Shown: positions 33,866 to 42,335, counted from the stretch's first letter. The stretch is 53,464 nt of DNA from a virus (IMGVR_UViG_3300003323_000540:64001-117464), one strand, 5' to 3'. Notes: a model not told the origin generated them from the letters alone. Made by a program: numbers and translations.

Positions 33866-35428
33866 TTAAAACCCTCTAGCTATAAGGGCATCCCTGATTA
33901 ATCCGGCCAAAATTCTGGATGCTTTATCATTCGGATGCACAATTCCATCAATTAAGAGTGAATTCGGCCACCATCCATTTGCAACATTTGATATATCTTG
34001 AGCACTTCCGTTGCCATTTGCCTGCATTATTGCAAGTGTTGGCACATATGCAGCGGGAAAAGCCGCCTTTATTGCAGCACATTTGGCTAAATAATCTGTA
34101 TAACCTACCGATCCTATTTCATTCCCCGCTTGCGCATTTGGGGTACTCTCCATATAGATAAACCTATTTGGATTAGTTAAATGCGCTCGCATTCTATTAA
34201 TTGAATCAATAGCTGTTTGCGCGGAATCTGTTAACCCTCCATCATATATTATAAGAATGTCATTATAATACTGTGGTGTTAAATCAAATCTTCCAGCTTG
34301 ATCATTAAGACTAGATCCTGGCACTCCATCAGTTGTAAAGGTTGCCGGTCTATAATTATATAGAGGAGTATAAACAACTATGTTGTATCCTGCTACATAG
34401 CTATCTCCAAGAATGTGATAATTGATTGAATTTGAATTCCAGAATTCAATTCTATTTATGTATCCTAATCTCCAATCTGTTTTGGCCGCTCCTCCACCTG
34501 TTACGTCATTCTGATTTGCTCTTTCATAAACAGCATTAGAAACAGTTAATGGAGAACTTACACTTTGATTTAAAAAATCATAATTCTGTCCATTGTCCAA
34601 AACATATCTAACATGATATGTTCCATTTATTGATACTGGCAAAGTAACACTATCGGCAGAACGTGAACCACTTATAGGAGAGGTTTGTACAGATCCTACT
34701 TCATGTTTTATATAATGTATAATTATTGATTGTCCATTCAGGCTTGTTGCGCCACCGGGAGTACATGATATTCTTCGCGTTATTCCTTGAGATGGTGCAT
34801 CTGGTATGCCTGATACAGAGAACAAGTATAATTGTCCTCCATTCTTTCCAGTTCCTTGTGGTACAACGTTTCCTATAACATTTGTTGAAGATCCATTACA
34901 AAGAATTACTCCAGTTGCCCATGTATAAGTAATCCGCAATACGTTACCTGAATTGGCGCTCATCTGAAAGAATGTAACTGCATTAGTCATTGATGTTGTT
35001 GCAGTTGTTTCTACCAATGCAGAAAGTGTTTCTATAGTGCTTCCAAATACTCCAGCACTATTATCTCTTAATGTTCCTACTGTTGCATCTGCTACAAACT
35101 CATATGCAGTTTGTCCGGGTATTTCAGAAAGCTTTGAATTAACAGCGGCAAAGGTTCCAGCGGCTTGCGTCCATGTAGCTCCAATACTTGTATTGAATGG
35201 TTGACTATTTGTTGTTGTTGATGCAGGCTCTACCAATAAACCTCTATCTGTTATTCTTAAGGATGGGGATGTAAATGATTGAAATGAATTATCTACTTTT
35301 TGAGCTAAACCAGTTACCCCTGTTCCAGATAATGCACTTGAAAGTTGTGAGAGAGTAAACGATAATGCAGATGCTAACCCGCCATTATTTCTATAAGTCT
35401 CAATGGTATTTATATTGGCGTTAAACAC
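33866..35428 (-). CDS. virion protein with C-terminal SGNH hydrolase domain
   Basis: This 520-residue protein begins with a fibre or baseplate-like N-terminus (residues 1-60), then a beta-sandwich rich in Ser, Thr and Asn (about 70-260), and a C-terminal SGNH hydrolase domain with ILGDSYVAGYN (Ser343) and a final block DGIVHPND (Asp494, His498). The Ser-Asp-His set implies esterase activity, perhaps deacetylation of host surface glycans. Together with the 761-residue fibre the phage has two such enzymes. It follows the Nudix-ART gene by one base and so belongs to the same transcript. Confidence 0.75.
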   Translation of the reverse strand: MFNANINTIETYRNNGGLASALSFTLSQLSSALSGTGVTGLAQKVDNSFQSFTSPSLRITDRGLLVEPASTTTNSQPFNTSIGATWTQAAGTFAAVNSKLSEIPGQTAYEFVADATVGTLRDNSAGVFGSTIETLSALVETTATTSMTNAVTFFQMSANSGNVLRITYTWATGVILCNGSSTNVIGNVVPQGTGKNGGQLYLFSVSGIPDAPSQGITRRISCTPGGATSLNGQSIIIHYIKHEVGSVQTSPISGSRSADSVTLPVSINGTYHVRYVLDNGQNYDFLNQSVSSPLTVSNAVYERANQNDVTGGGAAKTDWRLGYINRIEFWNSNSINYHILGDSYVAGYNIVVYTPLYNYRPATFTTDGVPGSSLNDQAGRFDLTPQYYNDILIIYDGGLTDSAQTAIDSINRMRAHLTNPNRFIYMESTPNAQAGNEIGSVGYTDYLAKCAAIKAAFPAAYVPTLAIMQANGNGSAQDISNVANGWWPNSLLIDGIVHPNDKASRILAGLIRDALIARGF

Positions 35429-35429
35429 T

Positions 35430-37598
35430 TTACTTTACAATAAATTTTGTTAAATCTAAATCTCGTGGCAAAAGCATTTCTTTCTCTCCACCCCCTATAT
35501 AAGCGTAGTTTGTTCCAGCTGGAATTTTAAGCTTATATATTTTACCTTCTTTTGTTTTAAACGTATTTGAGGTATAAGGATCTATTGATGTTGATTGGAA
35601 GGCCTTATCTTCTACTAATTCCTGATTTCCTGAAAGACTTCTGTAAACTATTATATCCTCTTTTAATTTGTTTTTGCTTATCGCACTATCAATTAAAGAT
35701 ATTGTTTTATCTAGTTCTGGATTATCTTTCTCTCCTTTTCGAAGATAGGAATTTATGTCTTTGTACTTTTCAGACACATAGGTATCCAATGCATCTATTT
35801 CTTTGTCGTCGAAATCTTGGGTAAGAGATTTTTCTACCTTCCTTGTATGATCTTGAGCATCGCCTATAAGTTTTGTTTGCTCAACTCTGTTTTTGCTTTT
35901 AAACTTTCCAGAGTCTAAAAGAGAATGCAACTTATCATGATGCTTTTGAGTATTCTCTTCTTTAGATTTTGATGAAGGCTTTTTTTTAGTACCCCCATTT
36001 CCCTTATCTTTTTTCTTTTCGGCGCGTCTTTCTAATTCTCTTTTTGCAGCATCTCTCAAATGATTCTTCTTTTCATCACTTGAAACAACTTTCTTTAATT
36101 GATCTGTGGAAGTATTTTCTGCATGCCCTACAAGGTCGGACGTAGAGTGTTTGAAATCATCACTTTTTTTTTTACGTTCCTCTTCTGTCTGTTTGGTTTT
36201 TATCCAACCATGATTAGTTTTCACGTATTCAATTCCAGCCCAATCTCTTTTTTCTCCTATCTCTGCTTTCTTGGCTTTAATGATTTCTTCACCATTGATC
36301 AATTCTTCTTCTACTGCATCGCTAACAGTTATAAGAGCTTTGGACAATTCTTCCAAATATTGATCTTCACTTAAGCCACCTTCTTCTGCTTTCTTGATAG
36401 TAGGAATATCTTCAATTCTTTCACCCTCTGGAATCAATAATGCTTTAAGATGATCTTTCAAATCAAAGAAAAGATCGGCTTCTAACCATTCATCTTGAGT
36501 CATCCATTGATAGCCATCATTCTCTCCATCCAAAAGAACTACATCTCCTGAATCGATATATGAAGATAAATAGAATGCCCATTTACCGTTATCACATTTT
36601 GCTTTTGCTTCAATGTATGCGTAATCGGCTACTAATCCAGCTTCTTCTTTTAATTCTCTAATTGCAGCTTGTTGAATTGTTTCGCCTGCATCGATATGTC
36701 CTCCAGGCAAGCAATATTGTCCCGGCGCTAATTCTTTATCCTTAGCTCTCTTAAGGAATAAAATCTTTTCAACTGTCTTGCTATTGTTGTCAACATTGAA
36801 AGCACGCTTTACAATCATGTTTGCATAGTGACCTTCATAAGTTTTTGGCTCTTTATAGGTGTATGCTTTCTTGTTATAATCGTAAGCTTTTTGAATTTCA
36901 TCTACTTCTGCCTTACTTAATCCAGCTTCGGAAAGAGCTATTGCAATTGCTTGTTTTTGATTCGTTACTTTATCTCCAGATGAACTTTTAAGCTTTCCGC
37001 TTTTCCATTCATCCATCACTTTTTTCACCTTCTTATTTCCTTCATCACTACTTTTCTCTACTTCTTCATCATCCCCATCTGTTTCGGAATCCATTGATTT
37101 AGAGATAATTTCAACTGCTTTGTAAATAGCATCTGATTGATGCTCTACTTTTTCACTATTTATTTCTCCAGTTTGTTCCCAAGTAGTGATTAAGCTTTTA
37201 ATTTTTTCTTGATCTACAGATGGTAATAAAGCTGTTAATTGAATAGCCTTTGCAATTATATCAGATTCCTTTGCAAGAATTTCGGCATTTACTTTATTAA
37301 GTGAATCGTTCATTTTCGCTACTTCACTTAAGTATGCATCTGTTACTATGGTTAATCTTTGTTGAAGATATTTCTTATTATCTTCTCCATACTTCTCCCC
37401 CTTTTCAATAAACTTATCGCAGGCCATGATTTTTAATTCAAGTCCTTTTGACATTTCATCAAAGTTATTTAGAGCTTTTTGAATTTGATCCTTTAGATCA
37501 TCTGCTTCTTTCCTTTTTATAGAAAGATCTTCCAATACATCATTTTCAACAGATGTATTAAGACCTAAAAGAGAACGTACTTTTTGGAACCATCTCAT
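35430..37598 (-). CDS. Nudix hydrolase - ADP-ribosyltransferase fusion protein
   Basis: This 722-residue protein joins four regions. Residues 1-150 form a charged coiled coil. Residues about 191-225 (VKKVMDEWKSGKLKSSSG, then KQAIAIALSEAG) resemble DUF6496. Residues about 250-390 are a Nudix hydrolase with a complete box: Gly300, Glu306, Arg314-Glu315, Glu318-Glu319, Gly321. After a Lys/Glu-rich linker, residues about 590-722 match an ADP-ribosyltransferase exoenzyme: VYRS (Arg653), FQSTS (Ser669-Ser671) and GEKEMLLPR with the ExE pair Glu705/Glu707. It lies among virion genes and may be packaged and injected as T4 Alt is; that is inference. Confidence 0.85.
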   Translation of the reverse strand: MRWFQKVRSLLGLNTSVENDVLEDLSIKRKEADDLKDQIQKALNNFDEMSKGLELKIMACDKFIEKGEKYGEDNKKYLQQRLTIVTDAYLSEVAKMNDSLNKVNAEILAKESDIIAKAIQLTALLPSVDQEKIKSLITTWEQTGEINSEKVEHQSDAIYKAVEIISKSMDSETDGDDEEVEKSSDEGNKKVKKVMDEWKSGKLKSSSGDKVTNQKQAIAIALSEAGLSKAEVDEIQKAYDYNKKAYTYKEPKTYEGHYANMIVKRAFNVDNNSKTVEKILFLKRAKDKELAPGQYCLPGGHIDAGETIQQAAIRELKEEAGLVADYAYIEAKAKCDNGKWAFYLSSYIDSGDVVLLDGENDGYQWMTQDEWLEADLFFDLKDHLKALLIPEGERIEDIPTIKKAEEGGLSEDQYLEELSKALITVSDAVEEELINGEEIIKAKKAEIGEKRDWAGIEYVKTNHGWIKTKQTEEERKKKSDDFKHSTSDLVGHAENTSTDQLKKVVSSDEKKNHLRDAAKRELERRAEKKKDKGNGGTKKKPSSKSKEENTQKHHDKLHSLLDSGKFKSKNRVEQTKLIGDAQDHTRKVEKSLTQDFDDKEIDALDTYVSEKYKDINSYLRKGEKDNPELDKTISLIDSAISKNKLKEDIIVYRSLSGNQELVEDKAFQSTSIDPYTSNTFKTKEGKIYKLKIPAGTNYAYIGGGEKEMLLPRDLDLTKFIVK

Positions 37599-37867
37599 TA
37601 ATTGATTGTCTTTAAGTCTTGAGATGTGAGAGTTAAATTATTTAATACTCCATTAGCTGGAATCGTTGCTGTGCCACAAGTAACTCGATAAGGATAAAGT
37701 GGAGCTGGATCGTATGGATATGGAGTATTAATAATCCATGGATTTTTTTCTACTTCAACTACCTTAAGTTTTTCAACAATAACTGGTGTTAAAAGAACAA
37801 CGGCATCTTCTGCCGTAATCTTTGATTCTTCCAACAACTTTTGAACTATTTCTGCTTTTGTTTTCAT
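37598..37867 (-). CDS. small virion-module protein
   Basis: The 89-residue protein starts with a helix (KAEIVQKLLEESKITAEDAV) and continues with proline- and tyrosine-rich sequence (NTPYPYDPAPLYPYRVTCGT). It shares one base with the Nudix-ART gene start, suggesting co-translation. No family is recognised; a structural or scaffolding role for the neighbouring virion proteins is possible. Confidence 0.55.
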   Translation of the reverse strand: MKTKAEIVQKLLEESKITAEDAVVLLTPVIVEKLKVVEVEKNPWIINTPYPYDPAPLYPYRVTCGTATIPANGVLNNLTLTSQDLKTIN

Positions 37868-37877
37868 TTTATTGTTT

Positions 37878-38237
37878 TTATGTTCCTACTTTAGGTGCGG
37901 TTTGAGAATATATTCCATTAGTATAATCATCGACCGATACAGCGGCTAATACACCATCATGGATTATATAACATGTAATTCCACCGGTTGAACTAATTTC
38001 AGATACTAAGAACGGGCAAGGGCCTGCTTTTAAGTTAATGCCAGTTACAGCATTGCCTTTGGCATCTCTCAATGAACATCCACTAGCATCACCATTAAGC
38101 CACAACTTAACGTATGCCAATTGTTTATTTAAAGCAGGGCTTATAATGCCCCCTACTGTTGGTGTATATGGCTCAACGTAAAATCCTTCTGGAATTTGAA
38201 TTGAGTCATGTTGCTTTAATCTGCTTTGACTCTTCAT
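37878..38237 (-). CDS. putative head decoration protein
   Basis: This 119-residue protein contains beta-type sequence throughout (PEGFYVEPYTPTVGGIISPA, then KLWLNGDASGCSLRDAKGNA and STGGITCYIIHDGVLAAVSV). Size, composition and the presence of two further small virion-like genes around it suit a decoration or fibre-tip protein. The start KSQSRLKQHDS is basic and may anchor to the capsid. Assignment is inferred from composition and context. Confidence 0.5.
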   Translation of the reverse strand: MKSQSRLKQHDSIQIPEGFYVEPYTPTVGGIISPALNKQLAYVKLWLNGDASGCSLRDAKGNAVTGINLKAGPCPFLVSEISSTGGITCYIIHDGVLAAVSVDDYTNGIYSQTAPKVGT

Positions 38238-38248
38238 TCAATTAGGAT

Positions 38249-38461
38249 TTAGGAAGCTGTAACAGTCAACCAACCAGCGTTGGTTTTTATTTTAAGCACG
38301 TTGGAAGTAGTGTTGTAATATTGAGCGCCTACTGGAGCAACTCCACCAGAGATAGAAGCATCAGCGGATGCATCATCAATGAAAGAAGGGTTGATAAGTG
38401 GCACTAAATTACTTTTTACAATTCCACCTTTCTTACGTGGCAATCTTGCTGTTGATTTCAT
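38249..38461 (-). CDS. small virion protein
   Basis: The 70-residue protein has a basic N-terminus (KSTARLPRKKGGIVKSNL) and a C-terminal beta pattern (VAPVGAQYYNTTSNVLKIKT, then NAGWLTVTAS) like the head-binding part of small phage fibre proteins. It opens the transcription unit that continues through the Nudix-ART gene, with a late promoter motif 22 bp upstream. Confidence 0.55.
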   Translation of the reverse strand: MKSTARLPRKKGGIVKSNLVPLINPSFIDDASADASISGGVAPVGAQYYNTTSNVLKIKTNAGWLTVTAS

Positions 38462-38483
38462 TAAGAATTATTTTTATCCAACT

Positions 38484-38496
38484 TTAAAAATACTAA
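38484..38496 (-). promoter_or_regulatory. late promoter motif
   Basis: Minus-strand TTAGTATTTTTAA, perfect match, 22 bp before the 70-residue gene. It heads the unit that includes the Nudix-ART and SGNH virion genes. Confidence 0.65.
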
Positions 38497-38506
38497 ATTT
38501 TCTCTT

Positions 38507-39220
38507 TTACTTTTCCCACTTGCTTTTATTTGGATACATTTTATCCATTACATTTTTCAATTCTTTCCCCGCCGCTACTGCACCTACCGACCATATCTTT
38601 TCATTCTTTATTAGATCTTCAAATACATCCTCTGTATAGAATAGATTTATTTTACAGTCATTTGATTCCTCTCCATCTATCCTTAATGAATTTGCATAAA
38701 GTGATTTAACAATCATCCCTATTCTACTACTCCAATCATATTTGGTCATTACATCAATAAACTTTCTCTTATTGTATATAATTGGTGTGTGTACGTCAAA
38801 GTATTTTGTTGGATGCCCTAAAGAATGAAGTATGCGCATTGTCTTATCACAATACTTGCCATAATTGTTATACTGCCTTTTCTTTCGTACAACTGTTAGA
38901 ATATCTCCCTTGTAGTAATACGGGAAATTTATTGTTGAATAGTCATGATTAAAGAAGTGGTCGTCATTCATGAAAAGAAAGTCCTCTGACAATTCATTTT
39001 CCTGGCAACCTCTCAATATCTTCTTATAGATGTTTGTTTCCTTACATAATGATTCATCCTCCATTAAAATATGATTTACATTTGTTAGGAAGTCCGGGCA
39101 TTGTCCTATTATCCAAACCTTATCTACGTCTCGTAAATGCTTTTCTACGGATCTTAGAGAATATCTTATTTCATTGTCTTCCCATTCAGACCCTCTACCC
39201 AATACATAAAGTATGTCCAT
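38507..39220 (-). CDS. Stealth-type sugar-phosphate transferase-like protein
   Basis: This 237-residue protein has the hallmarks of the Stealth family of capsule polysaccharide phosphotransferases: EWEDNEIRYSLRSVEKHL and VDKVWIIGQCPDFL (CR2 type), DFLFMNDDHFF with the conserved Asp-Asp-His, and a later DVHTPIIYNKRKF. Family members transfer hexose-1-phosphate to glycan acceptors. The N-terminal CR1 motif is not evident and the protein is shorter than bacterial members. It is separated by a terminator from the 99-residue virion gene. It belongs functionally with the glycan island. Confidence 0.75.
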   Translation of the reverse strand: MDILYVLGRGSEWEDNEIRYSLRSVEKHLRDVDKVWIIGQCPDFLTNVNHILMEDESLCKETNIYKKILRGCQENELSEDFLFMNDDHFFNHDYSTINFPYYYKGDILTVVRKKRQYNNYGKYCDKTMRILHSLGHPTKYFDVHTPIIYNKRKFIDVMTKYDWSSRIGMIVKSLYANSLRIDGEESNDCKINLFYTEDVFEDLIKNEKIWSVGAVAAGKELKNVMDKMYPNKSKWEK

Positions 39221-39232
39221 ATTTCAAAAAGT

Positions 39233-39264
39233 AAAAACCCCAATAACTTTTTACATTATTGGGG
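39233..39264 (-). terminator. rho-independent terminator
   Basis: A perfect 9 bp stem (39238-39246 with 39256-39264) is followed on the minus strand by a T run. It closes the unit of the 99-residue gene. Confidence 0.88.
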
Positions 39265-39300
39265 AAACACACAAAACAAAATAGAAACAGAAATGAAAAA

Positions 39301-39600
39301 TTATGATTGAGAATCTGAATTGCTATATCCTACAAGCAATACAGAATTTGAACCATCAGTATCAGAGATCGTAAGATTCAATCCATATTGAACAGCAAAT
39401 TGCTGAAAGTTTTGGATATTATAAGGCAACTTACGAAAAGCTTGGTACAATGCATATTGACGAGGGCCAGCAGTTCCAGCTTCTATTTCCAATCCACTGA
39501 TTGTATGAACTGTAAAATTGCCGCTTTGAGTATTTATAAGGTCTACGCGATAAACTACGTTAACTGTTCCCGCTTGACTTGTAAATCTTAAATCCTTCAT
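39301..39600 (-). CDS. small virion-like protein, single-gene unit
   Basis: The 99-residue protein (KDLRFTSQAGTVNVVYRVDL, then RQYALYQAFRKLPYNIQNFQ and LNLTISDTDGSNSVLLVGYS) has a beta-rich start and end, looks like a small structural or decoration protein and is not related to the glycan genes. It is flanked by a late promoter motif (22 bp upstream) and a strong terminator, so it is expressed independently. Composition and autonomous high-expression signals suggest an abundant virion component. Confidence 0.55.
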   Translation of the reverse strand: MKDLRFTSQAGTVNVVYRVDLINTQSGNFTVHTISGLEIEAGTAGPRQYALYQAFRKLPYNIQNFQQFAVQYGLNLTISDTDGSNSVLLVGYSNSDSQS

Positions 39601-39622
39601 TATTAGAAAATTGAATCTATGT

Positions 39623-39636
39623 TTAAATATACTTAA
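39623..39636 (-). promoter_or_regulatory. late promoter motif
   Basis: Minus-strand TTAAGTATATTTAA is a close variant of the recurrent motif. It lies 22 bp before the 99-residue gene, touching the stop codon of the upstream methyltransferase. Confidence 0.55.
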
Positions 39637-40274
39637 AAAATGCTAATGTTTTGAAAATGTTGAGGGCTTATCAATTTCAAAAAAGATTGATTATTCTGTA
39701 AATCATCAAAAGTGATGCTTCCGAGATCATTTGGAATTTTATCTAAAAACTCATGCGAAGACGCTTCCAATATTTCCTGATTTGGTTGGCTCTTCCAAAC
39801 AACAGTACATCCATGATCAAAATCTACTGTTCTGTAATTTATATTATTGTATGTAAATAAGCTAAGAATAAACTTGTATACATCTCCATTCCATACTCCT
39901 CTCTTATCTCTTGGAACGTGGGTATATTCTTCTTTTACTGGATTGCAATCGTGCAATACAATAAATCCTTTTTCACTTAAATATCTTAAAGAATTATCAA
40001 AGTCTTTCTTTACTTGTTGCCATTCATGCAAGCCATCTATAAAGATTAGATCATAACTCCTAGCACGATTAAATAATCTATCATGAGATTCAAAGAATTC
40101 ATCACTTGTCATGCAGTGTGTTGCATCCGCGCCTACCTTTGGATCAACCCCATCTTTACGTATACAACGTATGTGATCGAAATTGTTATTTGGAACATTT
40201 ACTCCAATTTCCAAGTAAGTATGCAAATTGTACTTTGCTGCTAAAAAATTTAATAAGTCTGTGTGATTATTCAT
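39633..40274 (-). CDS. class I SAM-dependent methyltransferase
   Basis: The 213-residue protein fits the Methyltransf_24-like group: motif I YLEIGVNVPNNNFDHI (a variant of the E-x-G-x-x-x-G type), an acidic SAM-binding residue in CIRKDGVDPKVGA, then DLIFIDGLHEWQQVKKDFDN and GFIVLHDCNPVKEEY. Such enzymes often act on sugars or glycopeptides in polysaccharide clusters. It is encoded 1 bp after the DUF616 glycosyltransferase gene, within the glycan island. The methylated substrate is unknown. Confidence 0.8.
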   Translation of the reverse strand: MNNHTDLLNFLAAKYNLHTYLEIGVNVPNNNFDHIRCIRKDGVDPKVGADATHCMTSDEFFESHDRLFNRARSYDLIFIDGLHEWQQVKKDFDNSLRYLSEKGFIVLHDCNPVKEEYTHVPRDKRGVWNGDVYKFILSLFTYNNINYRTVDFDHGCTVVWKSQPNQEILEASSHEFLDKIPNDLGSITFDDLQNNQSFLKLISPQHFQNISIF

Positions 40275-40275
40275 T

Positions 40276-41022
40276 TTAATACCATTTATTTCCTGTTGGC
40301 CTTGTTCTACGTCTTTTTCTTATTAAGCCATCTATATCTCTTAAATGGCTATCATCTTTTATTTTCCTTCTGTGAATGTGAGTTATAAATAAAAACTCTT
40401 CACTTGTTCTATAATCAAATGCAAACTTATGGCAAATATTCGGCATTTGAAAATTAATCTTTGCAAAAGAGATTTGATCTCTGATACTGTTTTCTTTTAA
40501 TTCATTCCACCATTTCTCGCAAAAATCAGTTACACGTGTATCAGTTGCAAATCTTAAAAGGATGCCGGACGATATCATTCCGTTATGTGCTGGAATTCCT
40601 TCTGCCTTATATTTATCAATATGCTTTTGAATTGATTCCTCGTTAGATCTTTTATTCTTTATACAAGCTTCTGCTTCTAAGTAGACACAATCTCTTAAAG
40701 GATGTGCTGGAGATGAAAAAGGAAACTTAAAATTTTTAAACCAGAATGCATTCAAATCACAATTAATTATGAAACTACCGTCTATCCATATTGTTCGCTT
40801 ATCATCTGCATTAAGATAAGGCCATACGACATGGAAGTTTAACTTGTAATATCTGGCAGTTAATTGTGGATTATTATCAATCAATGGAACTTGAATGACC
40901 TTCCAATTTCTACTCTCTATTTGCTTATCTGTAAATACAATGTATTCCCATCCAGGCGTTATTACACGTGGCTCTTTCAAATCATCATAGTCAGAAAATA
41001 TTGCAGTGTAAATAATATTCAT
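40276..41022 (-). CDS. DUF616 / TOD1-like glycosyltransferase
   Basis: The 248-residue protein starts MNIIYTAIFSDYDDLKEPRV and has WEYIVFTDKQIESRNWKVIQ, RYYKLNFHVVWPYLNADDKR and TIWIDGSFIINCDLNAFW, the conserved set of the DUF616 (TOD1/MUCI70-like) family, with the IDGS element in place of the DxD metal site. Family members are thought to be GT-A-fold glycosyltransferases. The gene is coupled to a methyltransferase gene (1 bp gap). The acceptor is unknown. Confidence 0.8.
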   Translation of the reverse strand: MNIIYTAIFSDYDDLKEPRVITPGWEYIVFTDKQIESRNWKVIQVPLIDNNPQLTARYYKLNFHVVWPYLNADDKRTIWIDGSFIINCDLNAFWFKNFKFPFSSPAHPLRDCVYLEAEACIKNKRSNEESIQKHIDKYKAEGIPAHNGMISSGILLRFATDTRVTDFCEKWWNELKENSIRDQISFAKINFQMPNICHKFAFDYRTSEEFLFITHIHRRKIKDDSHLRDIDGLIRKRRRTRPTGNKWY

Positions 41023-41025
41023 GAC

Positions 41026-41166
41026 TCAATTAAACCATTGTGTGATATGAGTAAAATCTTCTCTTTGTCGTACTCTTACTGGCAATCCCTTTATAGAATA
41101 TATAAACATTAAGCTCAAGCCTATAAACCTAATGCATTGCATATTATATCGGATAAAAGTAATCAT
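41026..41166 (-). CDS. small membrane-like protein, 46 residues
   Basis: This frame has an ATG at 41166 that overlaps the stop of the neighbouring 32-residue gene (TAATG) and ends 3 bp before the DUF616 start. The sequence (MITFIRYNMQCIRFIGLSLM, then FIYSIKGLPV) could form one membrane segment followed by a charged tail (RVRQREDFTHITQWFN). Tight packing with the neighbours supports a real gene, but no family is known. Confidence 0.45.
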   Translation of the reverse strand: MITFIRYNMQCIRFIGLSLMFIYSIKGLPVRVRQREDFTHITQWFN

Positions 41167-41264
41167 TAAGAGATGGTCATTGTTTGAATTAACCAATGAA
41201 TTCCAATCCAGATGGCGACTACTACTCCTAGTAGAATTAATACTTTCTTCCAGTATTCATTCAT
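41166..41264 (-). CDS. small single-span membrane peptide, 32 residues
   Basis: The ATG at 41264 overlaps the stop of the GT-D gene as ATGA, and the stop overlaps the next ATG as TAATG. The peptide is one hydrophobic span (VLILLGVVVAIWIGIHWLI) with a short charged N-terminus. The perfect coupling on both sides supports translation. Role unknown. Confidence 0.5.
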   Translation of the reverse strand: MNEYWKKVLILLGVVVAIWIGIHWLIQTMTIS

Positions 41265-41938
41265 ATCTTCAATTTCTTATGATATGTTCTTGAATGAACT
41301 CCTACGTAAGGATCGAATACAGAACCACAATCTATTTGTGTTACGCCATCTAAATCCGCCCCCCAATTTTTATCTATCAATACATTGCTCATCATTGAGG
41401 CACAATACAGGAAAATGATATCCTTCTCTTCTAATGCTTGGATAGCCATTATTTTCTTGTAAATATTATCAAATTCTAACCAGCAATCTTTTTCAGGGAT
41501 TTCTATGAAGGCATCGTATTGCAATTTGGTATTTATACCTCTTAATTTGTTGTTGCCAACAACAACAATTATTGAATCCTCCAATCTATTCAATACATCA
41601 AAAAACTCTTGCAGTCTTCCCTTTATGCTTGCACGGTGTAATATTTCATTATCACACCATTCATTGCCTTCTACTAGACTATCAAATTCTTCATTTCCTT
41701 GATTCTGTTCTTTCGCTAGATTTTGAAGGCCTATAAAATATTCTGGCTTACCCTTGAGAATGTTTTTAAGCGCTTCTCCTAGATCTTGAAAGTATTGGTG
41801 TCCATCTGCATTCACGGCTCCCTCCGGTCTTTTTTGAAGGATTGCATTCCATTCTCCATCTCCGAAACGAGACCATGAAAAGCTGTCTTTATCTTTTAGC
41901 TTATTTAAAAGAATATCGTAATTAAAATCCTGTTTCAT
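41261..41938 (-). CDS. GT-D type glycosyltransferase
   Basis: The preferred ATG at 41938 gives 225 residues. The motif FSWSRFGDGEWNAIL near the start is the conserved SRFGDGE signature of the GT-D glycosyltransferase fold (DUF1792), followed by conserved-looking stretches KPEYFIGLQNLAKE, NEWCDNEILHRASI and IIVVVGNNKLRGI, and a final ASMMSNVLIDKNWG and IDCGSVFDPYVG. Related enzymes glycosylate adhesins or act in glycan assembly. It overlaps the YopX-like gene upstream by 17 bp; a start at 41956 is also possible. Confidence 0.78.
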   Translation of the reverse strand: MKQDFNYDILLNKLKDKDSFSWSRFGDGEWNAILQKRPEGAVNADGHQYFQDLGEALKNILKGKPEYFIGLQNLAKEQNQGNEEFDSLVEGNEWCDNEILHRASIKGRLQEFFDVLNRLEDSIIVVVGNNKLRGINTKLQYDAFIEIPEKDCWLEFDNIYKKIMAIQALEEKDIIFLYCASMMSNVLIDKNWGADLDGVTQIDCGSVFDPYVGVHSRTYHKKLKI

Positions 41939-42335
41939 TCTCGTATATGTTTCCAATTATTTCTAAATACTTTGAGTCAAATTCGGAGAATGGGCCATTG
42001 AATGATTCAAACTCTAAATGCTGTAAATAAAATCCAACAAAATCACTTCCATCTACAGTGCATGTTCCAAACGCTACAATATATGTTTCTTCACTGTCTT
42101 TTACTATATCGCCTACATAGATCTCCTTTTCATTCTTATCTTTTATCCCACTGTATTGCATTACTGGAACTGTATCTGAATACTTTGTGGTGAAAGGAGT
42201 AATGCTTGCCGAATCTTTTGGATCTAATCCGTTATTCTTATTTCCGGGATTAACATAGAAAACGCCAAACTTGCCAACTGTTACGTTGTATTGCATTTCA
42301 AGGCCAGTCCAAACTCTAAACTTAAATTCCATCAT
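41922..42335 (-). CDS. YopX-like phage protein
   Basis: This 137-residue protein has the YopX pattern: FKFRVWTGLEMQYN at the start, PVMQYSGIKDKNEKEIYVGD in the middle and IVKDSEETYIVAFG, then the C-terminal YLEIIGNIYENET. The family is common in phages of Gram-positive and Gram-negative bacteria and has no established function. It lies between glycan genes and overlaps the GT-D gene. Confidence 0.82.
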   Translation of the reverse strand: MMEFKFRVWTGLEMQYNVTVGKFGVFYVNPGNKNNGLDPKDSASITPFTTKYSDTVPVMQYSGIKDKNEKEIYVGDIVKDSEETYIVAFGTCTVDGSDFVGFYLQHLEFESFNGPFSEFDSKYLEIIGNIYENETGF

